From: JBCCFX01 sp039029515
GTDB taxonomy: Bacteria > Planctomycetota > Phycisphaerae > Phycisphaerales > SM1A02
Assembly (NCBI GenBank): GCA_039029515.1
Contig: JBCCFX010000107.1
Span: 1 to 13,231 of the forward strand
Direction: 5' to 3'
DNA length: 13,231 bases
This document shows positions 6,891 through 13,231 of this stretch, piece by piece. The notes below the pieces were generated by a model. That model saw only the letters and a program-made list of their open reading frames with translations, made no database searches and was not told where the DNA came from. Numbering within the stretch: position 1 is the first letter of the stretch; the number at the start of each line of letters is the position of its first letter. The translations under genes were made by a program, and so were the position numbers.

Positions 6891-7957
6891 GTGCGCACAT
6901 TCACACCATTGGCATCGCGGTGCCAACACCACGGCTTGATCAGCAGGACGCGCTTGCGCACGCGACTGCTCGATGCAGTTCGGACCGGCGCCAGGAGCGA
7001 TTGCTCTCGACAACGTATCGACGCAGTGGCGTGGATCAGCGCCATGTGCTGATCGCGGATCGTGCCTGGGATGACCTGTTTGCGGTGCCGGTGACCGCGA
7101 CGGACTTCGGCCCCACCACATCGGACCGCATGCACGCGTACGCAGCACACGCGGATGGCCTCGCTTTCGATGCGTGCCAACGCGCGCTCCGAGACAGTCC
7201 GATTTCAGCTCATGAGGTCACGCATCTTGTCACGGTATCGTGCACCGGATTCTCGGCCCCGGGCGCTGACATCGATCTAGTCGATCGGCTGGGTCTCGCC
7301 AGAACAGTCGCACGGACCAATGTCGGGTTCATGGGTTGTCACGGCGCGTTGAATGGCCTCCGCGTCGCATCTGCGTTCGCTCGGTCCGATGACTGTGCCC
7401 GCGTGCTGATGTGTTGCGTGGAACTCTGTTCAATTCACTTTGCGTACGGCTGGCAGTCGGACCGAATCATCGCCAATGCACTGTTCGCGGATGGCGCCGG
7501 CGCAGCGATTGTGCATCAAGGTGGTGAAGCGAATCGCTGGACCCTGACGGCACAGTCATCATGGGTCGTGCCAGACACGCGATCACTCATGTCGTGGACC
7601 ATCGGCGACCATGGATTCGAGATGACACTGTCCTCAATGGTCCCGGACATGATTGCGTCGACATTGCCGGCATTCCTCGAAACGTGGCTTCAGGAACATG
7701 GCCTGACGCTCGACGCCATCGCCGGCTGGGCGGTGCATCCGGGTGGTCCGCGCATTCTCGATGCGGTCGAAGACTGCCTGCAACTCCCTGCGAATGCCCT
7801 GGCAACATCGCGCGACGTCTTGAGACAGTTCGGGAACGTGTCGTCCGTCACACTGCTGCTGATCCTCGAGCAACTTCCCGTCACGCCCGCCGATGGCCCG
7901 GTCGTCATGCTTGCGTTTGGTCCCGGCCTGACCGTTGAAGCCGCCCTGCTGACCTGA
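6887..7957 (+). CDS. type III polyketide synthase (chalcone/stilbene synthase family)
   Basis: A 356-residue thiolase-fold enzyme of usual length. The Cys-His-Asn catalytic triad is complete: Cys151 in NVGFMGCHGALNG, His284 in AVHPGG and Asn317 in FGNVSS. Other family marks are VSCTGFSAPGADIDL (117-131), the ELCS segment (179-182) and a C-terminal AFGPG (343-347), where most members have GFGPG. These enzymes condense malonyl-CoA units onto an acyl-CoA starter and cyclise the chain to a pyrone, resorcinol or related aromatic. The starter and chain length cannot be read from sequence here. The ATG overlaps the preceding stop (ATGA), so it is the last gene of a coupled MT-FAD-PKS operon. A minimal inverted repeat, GAATT-ACC-AATTC (7956-7968), covers its stop codon. 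Chalcone synthase proper is unlikely in this organism; an alkylpyrone or alkylresorcinol synthase role is my favoured inference. Confidence 0.93.
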   Translation: MSAHIHTIGIAVPTPRLDQQDALAHATARCSSDRRQERLLSTTYRRSGVDQRHVLIADRAWDDLFAVPVTATDFGPTTSDRMHAYAAHADGLAFDACQRALRDSPISAHEVTHLVTVSCTGFSAPGADIDLVDRLGLARTVARTNVGFMGCHGALNGLRVASAFARSDDCARVLMCCVELCSIHFAYGWQSDRIIANALFADGAGAAIVHQGGEANRWTLTAQSSWVVPDTRSLMSWTIGDHGFEMTLSSMVPDMIASTLPAFLETWLQEHGLTLDAIAGWAVHPGGPRILDAVEDCLQLPANALATSRDVLRQFGNVSSVTLLLILEQLPVTPADGPVVMLAFGPGLTVEAALLT

Positions 7958-8020
7958 ATTACCAATTCGTTCGGCATCCATGCGGCGACCATGCGACTTC
8001 ACCGTGAAATCCGCATGAGT

Positions 8021-8052
8021 TTGGCTTGGTCACGCGACCTCTCCGGTAGAAT
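8021..8052 (+). promoter_or_regulatory. possible promoter for the TIGR03790-like gene
   Basis: TAGAAT (8047-8052) matches the sigma-70 -10 consensus at five of six positions. It lies about 30 bases before the start codon, downstream of the PKS operon. Upstream candidates for a -35 are TTGGCT (8021-8026, spacing 20) and TTGGTC (8026-8031, spacing 15); neither spacing is ideal. The 125-base gap and the separate strong ribosome-binding site support independent transcription of the next gene. Confidence 0.3.
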
Positions 8053-8067
8053 GATGCCGAGGGTAGT

Positions 8068-8073
8068 GAGGAG
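8068..8073 (+). promoter_or_regulatory. ribosome-binding site that decides the start
   Basis: GAGGAG lies only 3 bases before the ATG at 8077 but 9 bases before the in-frame ATG at 8083. The second spacing is normal, so translation most likely begins at 8083. Confidence 0.6.
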
Positions 8074-8082
8074 ATCATGACG

Positions 8083-10698
8083 ATGTTCAAGATCGGTGTG
8101 CTTGCGACACGGTTGTGCGTCGCGTTGACGATGGTGACGCTGATCAACGTCGCCACGGCGGATATTCAGGAAGACGACGTCATTCTGTTGTACTACGGAG
8201 CGGATCCGGAGTCGGATGCAATACGCGTTGCGTATGAAGCCGCGCATCCCAATGTGCACAGCATTGATATCGGCAGTACATCGTTCATGGTCGACGGCGA
8301 ACTCGTGCAGTTTGGTTTCCGATACACCACTGAGATTACGGATCCGCCGCTCCCCGATCCTGCAGCCGCCGACATGGCGACAAATACGCCGGGTTTTCAC
8401 GCGAATCGGTATTACATCACGCCGGAAGCGTACGAAGACTGGATTCGCAGCCCGCTCGAACAATGGATTCTCGACTATGAGGCAACGTCGGGGAATCGAA
8501 TCCTAGCGATGGCGACAACGCGCGGTCTGCCTGCGGCGATCAGCATTGACTTCAACATCAGCGATTGCGTGAGCCACAAACCGCGACGCATCAAGGGCAG
8601 TTTCGAGAGCGCGCTCGCTGCGGTTCGCTTCGGACCCGCTGAATGGTCGCCTCTGACCGATTGCACCACGCTTCTCGGCGATGAAGTACCGCCAGGCCAG
8701 CCGAACGATTACAACCTTGAAATCGGCACTGATTTCAGCACATGGGTGGACGGCAATGACCTGTGCGTGTTGCCGGTCTTCGTGTCGCGTCTCGACTCTG
8801 AATATCAGGATCTAGACAAGGACGCATGGCCGGACGTCCCGGGTGGCGGTCCGCCGTTTGATTTTCAGGCTGTGGTCAACGGGTCGCGCGCCCCTGATGT
8901 CGCGGACCTGATCGCACGATCGCAGAACCTGATCGTCAACAAGGGCGCGGTGATGCTCATCTGGGATGCGCCCGCAGAAGCCGATGGATCATGCCTCGCT
9001 GTGAACGGCGATTACGATCCGGGAATGGCATCCGTGTTGATGGCCATGGCAGACAACGGTTGGTGCGTGTACACCGACAATACCGAGGAGTTCCTCGACG
9101 GCATTCGGCAGCGCGACACGATGATGGCCGAATGCGCACCGGGTGGATTCACCGCGGTTCCGGACAGCGTCTGGAAACCCGGCGTCGAAGGTCTGTATTC
9201 AGGCACTGTCGATGTTGATGGCACGGTCCTGACATCTGTCCCCGAACTCATTCACTTCGGGAAAGGCTACAACCACGGCTTCCTGTGTGGTGACATCGGC
9301 AGCGCGGTGAACGTCGGTGAAGTTGCGGATTCACTGTACGCGTATGAGTACGACGTCCATCCTGCGGGCATCGGTATGTCTATCGAGTCGTATCACGGCC
9401 TGTCGTTGCACATGAATCGCTGGTCATGGACGCCGCAGGGCGCGCAACTCGTCGCGGATTGCGATGCGCACGGCCAGGCGTTGCATTGGATCGGCGCCGG
9501 CGGCTCGTTCGCGTTGTCATTCGTCATCGGGAACTCACCAACGCCGGACATGGAACGCGTCATGCTCAATCTATACGAGCATAATCTCACATGGGCTGAA
9601 GCCGCATATTCAATCATGCCGGAAGTCGCGTCGATCTACACGCCGATCGGCGATCCGCTTGCCAAAGTGACGGTGATCGATCCGGACCTGAACGGTGATG
9701 GCGATGTCACGCCAGATGACATTCCGCTCGCGACGCCCGAGTTGCTGCCGTACGTCAACGAAGCGATTGCGATGGATCTCGACTGCGGCAATTTCCCGCT
9801 GCCGGGCGGACCGTCATTCTCAGCAACACCGTCGAGTGCAACGCCACCACCGTGTAACGTGCGCGGCGATGTCAGTTCCGGCGACAGCGTGAATGCCGGC
9901 GACGGCGTCGTCGACTTCTCCGATCTCACCCTGACGATTGATCGCCTTATCACGTGCGGCCCGGCACAGAACGACTTTGATGCCAACGGCGACGGAACCA
10001 GTGACCTCAGCGATCTCAACACGATTCTGCGGAACTGGAATCTCGTGCTCGCCGACGTGGTGAACGATGATTGCCTCGTGAACATTCAGGATTGGCTGTT
10101 CGTGCAGGACAACTACGACCCGAAAAATGAACTGTGCCCGCCGGAACCCGATCCGTGTCCCGGCGATGTCGCGCAGCTCGTCAACGGCGTGATCGTGTAT
10201 TGCCCGGACGGCATCTGGGACCAGACGGATAACGACGCCGTCAATCGCACGCGACTTGCGGTCATCAGCATCGGCGGCGGCGTCGGTTGCGCGAACATCG
10301 GGACGGTCGACCTGTCATGCGGCTCGATCGTCCACAACGAACTCCGACGACTCTTTGAGCTGGAACAGATCGACTGCAATCGCAACGGCATCTTCGACCA
10401 GATCGAAATCGAGGATGGCACCGCACTCGACGTAGACGGCGATCTCGTGATTGACAGCTGTTCGCAGTGTGTGCCCGCGGATTGTGCACCGGATAACGGT
10501 GATGGCACGTTCGGCAATCAGGTCTTCAACATTGACGATCTGCTCGCGGTCATCAACTCGTTCGGTCAAGCCGGCGGACCATGCGACATCGAACCGGTGC
10601 ATGGCGATGGTACCTGGGGCAACAACATCGTGAACATCGATGACCTCCTCGGCGTGATCAATCGATTCGGTCCGTGTGGGCTGTGCCTGGACGAGTAG
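8083..10698 (+). CDS. TIGR03790-related exported protein with dockerin-like segments
   Basis: An 871-residue exported protein with a signal peptide (about 1-26, ends NVATA). The body (about 30-560) resembles the TIGR03790 family of planctomycete and other environmental bacteria. Shared features are a first strand VILLYYGADPESDAI, a segment like VNYLVTTYGVP (here ILAMATTRGLPAAI, 140-153), GSFESALAAVRFGP (about 172-185), and a closing region with LTWAEAAYSIMPEVASIYTPIGDPLAKV. The function of that family is unknown. A loop DLNGDGDVTPDD starts at D535. A dockerin-like section (about 591-680) contains DANGDGTSDLSDL, and two terminal 35-residue repeats start at D800 and D835. The start is set by the ribosome-binding site. 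No catalytic residues are identifiable. It is likely surface-attached or secreted, and it is convergent with the next gene. Confidence 0.72.
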   Translation: MFKIGVLATRLCVALTMVTLINVATADIQEDDVILLYYGADPESDAIRVAYEAAHPNVHSIDIGSTSFMVDGELVQFGFRYTTEITDPPLPDPAAADMATNTPGFHANRYYITPEAYEDWIRSPLEQWILDYEATSGNRILAMATTRGLPAAISIDFNISDCVSHKPRRIKGSFESALAAVRFGPAEWSPLTDCTTLLGDEVPPGQPNDYNLEIGTDFSTWVDGNDLCVLPVFVSRLDSEYQDLDKDAWPDVPGGGPPFDFQAVVNGSRAPDVADLIARSQNLIVNKGAVMLIWDAPAEADGSCLAVNGDYDPGMASVLMAMADNGWCVYTDNTEEFLDGIRQRDTMMAECAPGGFTAVPDSVWKPGVEGLYSGTVDVDGTVLTSVPELIHFGKGYNHGFLCGDIGSAVNVGEVADSLYAYEYDVHPAGIGMSIESYHGLSLHMNRWSWTPQGAQLVADCDAHGQALHWIGAGGSFALSFVIGNSPTPDMERVMLNLYEHNLTWAEAAYSIMPEVASIYTPIGDPLAKVTVIDPDLNGDGDVTPDDIPLATPELLPYVNEAIAMDLDCGNFPLPGGPSFSATPSSATPPPCNVRGDVSSGDSVNAGDGVVDFSDLTLTIDRLITCGPAQNDFDANGDGTSDLSDLNTILRNWNLVLADVVNDDCLVNIQDWLFVQDNYDPKNELCPPEPDPCPGDVAQLVNGVIVYCPDGIWDQTDNDAVNRTRLAVISIGGGVGCANIGTVDLSCGSIVHNELRRLFELEQIDCNRNGIFDQIEIEDGTALDVDGDLVIDSCSQCVPADCAPDNGDGTFGNQVFNIDDLLAVINSFGQAGGPCDIEPVHGDGTWGNNIVNIDDLLGVINRFGPCGLCLDE
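10480..10677 (+). repeat. two 105-bp coding repeats, sister block of 4781-4978
   Basis: Units start at 10480 and 10585, again with a 105-base period. The first 39 bases of this block differ at only one position from the block at 4781, and the full 90-base core differs at about 15. Cysteines at 801, 834 and 865 have the same 33- and 31-residue spacing as in the other protein. In the second unit PDNGDG becomes PVHGDG, so its calcium loop is altered. Confidence 0.75.
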
Positions 10699-10701
10699 GC
10701 G

Positions 10702-11562
10702 TCACCCTGCTTTCGTCACCGGCACCCAGATTTCCGTGCGCAGGTCTTCAGGCTTCACCTTGCGCGGATCCGTGAGGTACTTCTCCAGCGATCGAGGATC
10801 GGCAAACTTCCACGATGTTCCATCGATCGGCCCGGACTCGATCTGCGCGAACATCTGAGCGTACGTCTCGCTCAGGTTCTCATACGATCCTTCGTGCAAG
10901 GTGACTGCATACGTGCCACCCGGCAGGTGCTGCAATTCCACCTTGCCTTTTGGCTTGGTCTTGGCGTCCACCACCATGCAGGCGTCGTAGCGAATGCGTT
11001 CCGCCGGCGTGACATCAGGATCGTCGTAGCACACGCCGAATGTCTCAGGCTTGCCGAAGATCATCTTCGCCCATCCCCACTTCATCAGCGTTTTCCAGGC
11101 ATCGCCGACGCCGTTGTACGGCCCGACGTGACGGACCGACGCAACATACACCGGTTCGCGCGTCTCGATTCGAATGTCCATCGGCTGATCCTCTCGTTTG
11201 ATTATGCGTTGCGTCAACACCTCGCGACGCTCGTCACGGAAGACGGATGGCGTCACGTCGAAGCGCGACTTGAACGCGCGGGTGAACGCTTCATGACTCT
11301 CATATCCGGCATCAAGTGCGATGCGCAGGATGTCACGGTCCTCATGGACGAGGTGATGGGCGGCACGCTGCAGTCGAAGCCGGCGCGTGTAGTCACGCAC
11401 CGTCTCGCCGGTCAGCGCGCGAAACAGACGGTGAAAGTGAAACGGCGAGTAATGCGCGGCACGGGCAAGTTCGTCGAGGGGGACGTCTTCATCCAGACGT
11501 GCCTCGATGATCTGCCGGGCGACGCTGATTCGCTCCTGCCAGGTGGTGACCGTCGTATCCAT
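10702..11562 (-). CDS. AraC-family regulator with GyrI-like effector domain (Rob-like)
   Basis: A 286-residue two-domain regulator. Residues about 8-112 are an AraC/XylS double helix-turn-helix DNA-binding domain: LDELARAAHYSPFHFHRLFR (29-48) is the first HTH, and ILRIALDAGYESHEAFTRAF (78-97) with the FDVTPSVFR tail (101-109) is the second. Residues about 127-284 form a GyrI-like (AraC_E_bind/BmrR-type) small-molecule binding domain, with VASVRHVGPYNGVGDAWKTL (140-159) and YAVTLHEGSYENL (218-230). The order and length match E. coli Rob. Members of this class sense amphipathic compounds and activate efflux genes. It lies 78 bases downstream of the RND permease gene on the same strand, and its stop is 3 bases from the convergent gene. 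No strong ribosome-binding site precedes the ATG at 11562. Target genes are inference. Confidence 0.9.
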   Translation of the reverse strand: MDTTVTTWQERISVARQIIEARLDEDVPLDELARAAHYSPFHFHRLFRALTGETVRDYTRRLRLQRAAHHLVHEDRDILRIALDAGYESHEAFTRAFKSRFDVTPSVFRDERREVLTQRIIKREDQPMDIRIETREPVYVASVRHVGPYNGVGDAWKTLMKWGWAKMIFGKPETFGVCYDDPDVTPAERIRYDACMVVDAKTKPKGKVELQHLPGGTYAVTLHEGSYENLSETYAQMFAQIESGPIDGTSWKFADPRSLEKYLTDPRKVKPEDLRTEIWVPVTKAG

Positions 11563-11593
11563 GGCCTGGATTATGGCGATCCGGCGGGACCGT

Positions 11594-11609
11594 CGCTTGA
11601 TCGCGCTTG
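11594..11609. repeat. CGCTTG direct repeat upstream of the AraC-type gene
   Basis: CGCTTG occurs at 11594-11599 and again at 11604-11609, exactly 10 bases apart, in the 78-base gap before the regulator gene. AraC-family proteins often bind direct half-sites about one helical turn apart, so this could be an autoregulatory operator. The repeat is short and could be chance. Confidence 0.25.
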
Positions 11610-11640
11610 CGATTCTTTACGGCAAGCCGGGTTCTGACGC

Positions 11641-13231
11641 CTATGCGTCGGAGATCGGCTCGTCCGGTCGAGACCTGCCACCGCCCAGTTTCTCGCTGAT
11701 CCACTGGATCACGAAATAGAGCATCGGGACCGTGACGACGCTGACCACCGTCGCAACAACCATGCCGCCAAAGACCGTCGTTCCGAGCGCCTGTCGACTG
11801 GCACCGCCGGCCCCAGTCGCGACCAGCAGCGGAAGCATGCCGAGGATGAACGAGAACGCGGTCATCAGCACCGCGCGGAAGCGCAGTTTCGTGGCCTGGA
11901 TGGCGGCTTCCGCGATTGACTTCCCTTCATCGCGTTCGACCTTTGCAAACTCGACGATCAGAATCGCTGTCTTACTCGACAGTCCAATGAGCAGCACGAT
12001 GCCGATCTGCGTGTACACGTTGTTATCAAGGTCACGAAGCATGACCGCCGCAACCGCGCCGAGCAACGCTGTTGGCACGGCAAAGCAGACGGACAATGGC
12101 AGCGACCAACTCTCGTACTGCGCGGCCAGCACCAGGTACACGAGCAGAATCGAGAACAGAAAGATGATGGCCGTCGACCCGGAGGCGAGGTCTTCCTGAT
12201 ACGACAGATCGGTCCACTCGTATCCCATCGTCGGTGGAAGTTTCTGCGCCGCAATACTGCGGACAAGGCTCATGCCGTCACCCGACGACACGCCGGGCAC
12301 GGTGAATCCATTGATCTTGGCGGACGGATAGATGTTGTGATGATTCACCACTTGCGGCCCGAGCACTTCGCGCACTTCGAAAAGCGTATTGAGCGGGATC
12401 ATCTTGCCGCGACGGCTGCGCACTTCAAGCTGCCGAATGTCCTCAGGCGATGCGCGGAATGACGCATCGGCCTGCACACGTACCTGATAGATGCGACCGA
12501 ACCGCGTGAAGTCGTTGACATATGCGGAACCGAGATACGCTTGCAATGAGCCGAAGACGTCCGACAGCGGGACATCGAGCTTGCGGACCTGTTCACGGTC
12601 GATATCAATGAACAACTGTGGCGTGTTCGAGCGGAAGCCGGTGAACATGCCTGCAATCGTCGGCTGCGCCACGCCGTCAATGACAAAGTCATTGGTGACC
12701 TGCTCGAGCATGCCGAGACCGGACCCGCCGCGATCCTGGAGTGCGAGCGAGAACCCGCCGGCCATGCCGACGCCGGGCAGCGATGGCGGTTCAAAACCGA
12801 TCGCCGCTGCTTCCTGAATAGCAGCAACACGCTGGTTGATATTGGCGACGATCGCCTGCTGACTCAATTCTGCTGTCGGCCGATCGTCCCAATGTTCGAA
12901 CGTCACGAAGAACGACGCTTTGTTCGAGCCGGCGGAGTTATCGATCAACGAGAAGCCGGTGATACCAAGGCTGTCCTTGACACCCGGCACATCCATGATC
13001 ATTTCATTGGCGAAGTCAACGACGCGGGACGTGCGTTCCTGCGACGCACCATCCGGCAACTGCACGTTGACAACGCAGTAGCCTTCATCCTCCTGCGGCA
13101 CAAAACCGGTCGGAAGCAGCGTGAAGCCATGTCCAGCCAGGCCGACAAGACCGACGAAGAGAATCAGTCCCAGCACCGCGACGCGAATCGCGCGCTGAAC
13201 AATCGCCGCAAGTCCAACGGTACTGGCATCG
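11641..13231 (-). CDS. RND multidrug efflux permease, AcrB/MexB (HAE1) type, C-terminal half
   Basis: This is the C-terminal 529 residues of an inner-membrane RND permease; the frame is open to the window edge, so the start lies outside. The fragment begins with the helix corresponding to AcrB TM7, followed by LLPTGFVPQEDEGY and the second periplasmic porter region (VVNVQLPDGASQERTSRV). It then has the C-terminal membrane bundle: IIFLFSILLVYLVLAAQYESW, NNVYTQIGIVLLIGLSSKTAILIVEFAK and LRFRAVLMTAFSFILGMLPLLVATGAG. The lysine of GLSSK (visible residue about 420) corresponds to the proton-relay Lys940 of AcrB. The protein would export drugs or amphiphiles by proton antiport with an adaptor and an outer-membrane channel not visible here. 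It ends 78 bases before the Rob-like regulator on the same strand. The sequence looks intact within the window. Confidence 0.95.
   Translation of the reverse strand, partial: DASTVGLAAIVQRAIRVAVLGLILFVGLVGLAGHGFTLLPTGFVPQEDEGYCVVNVQLPDGASQERTSRVVDFANEMIMDVPGVKDSLGITGFSLIDNSAGSNKASFFVTFEHWDDRPTAELSQQAIVANINQRVAAIQEAAAIGFEPPSLPGVGMAGGFSLALQDRGGSGLGMLEQVTNDFVIDGVAQPTIAGMFTGFRSNTPQLFIDIDREQVRKLDVPLSDVFGSLQAYLGSAYVNDFTRFGRIYQVRVQADASFRASPEDIRQLEVRSRRGKMIPLNTLFEVREVLGPQVVNHHNIYPSAKINGFTVPGVSSGDGMSLVRSIAAQKLPPTMGYEWTDLSYQEDLASGSTAIIFLFSILLVYLVLAAQYESWSLPLSVCFAVPTALLGAVAAVMLRDLDNNVYTQIGIVLLIGLSSKTAILIVEFAKVERDEGKSIAEAAIQATKLRFRAVLMTAFSFILGMLPLLVATGAGGASRQALGTTVFGGMVVATVVSVVTVPMLYFVIQWISEKLGGGRSRPDEPISDA

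Noticed and set aside
7980..8016. ATGCGG...CCGCAT inverted repeat after the PKS gene as a terminator
   Set aside because: The 25-base loop and lack of a T-run make it unconvincing.
10894..11637. 247-codon plus-strand open frame antisense to the AraC-type gene
   Set aside because: The minus-strand frame has clear AraC and GyrI-like domains; the antisense frame looks like a composition shadow.
1..13231. Mobile element, CRISPR array, tRNA or rRNA
   Set aside because: I found no transposase or integrase motifs, no regularly spaced repeats outside coding sequence and no tRNA-like cloverleaf; the only tandem repeats are the coding 105-bp units.

Overview
The window looks like chromosomal DNA of a planctomycete of the Phycisphaerae/Phycisphaerales type. 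The best evidence is a pair of large exported proteins, each ending in two copies of a 35-residue calcium-loop repeat (core NGDGTFGN...NIDDLLAVINAFG). Such repeats are a habitual C-terminus of exported proteins in that group. GC is moderately high by eye. I see no phage, insertion sequence, CRISPR or RNA gene. The taxonomic call is inference from protein style only.

Layout, left to right. (1) 65-1147, minus: an exported CBM9-like protein. (2) 1234-1665, plus, divergent from it: a small DCC-family (DUF393) thiol-disulfide protein. (3) 1781-4987, plus: a 1068-residue exported repeat/propeller-like protein with the terminal 35-residue repeats. (4) 5014-7957, plus: a tight three-gene operon of a class I SAM methyltransferase, an FAD-dependent oxidoreductase and a type III polyketide synthase. 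The junctions inside it are 4-base stop/start overlaps, and it starts 26 bases after gene 3. (5) 8083-10698, plus: a large exported protein related to the TIGR03790 family, with dockerin-like segments and the same terminal repeat pair as gene 3. (6) 10702-11562, minus, convergent with gene 5 and only 3 bases away: a Rob-like AraC regulator with a GyrI-like sensor domain. (7) 11641-13231, minus: the C-terminal half of an AcrB/MexB-type RND efflux permease that runs off the right edge.

How they may work together. The MT-FAD-PKS operon has the enzyme logic of bacterial phenolic-lipid pathways such as Streptomyces srsABC: a type III PKS makes a resorcinol or pyrone, which is then oxidised and methylated. 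The product here is unknown, and this is the most interesting system in the window. The regulator and RND pump on the right form a plausible xenobiotic-response module, because E. coli Rob has the same two-domain architecture and activates acrAB. The two exported repeat proteins flank the biosynthetic operon, and a shared function has not been shown.

No gap between genes exceeds 130 bases. The gaps are 1-64, 1148-1233, 1666-1780, 4988-5013, 7958-8082, 10699-10701 and 11563-11640, and what they hold is listed where anything is visible.
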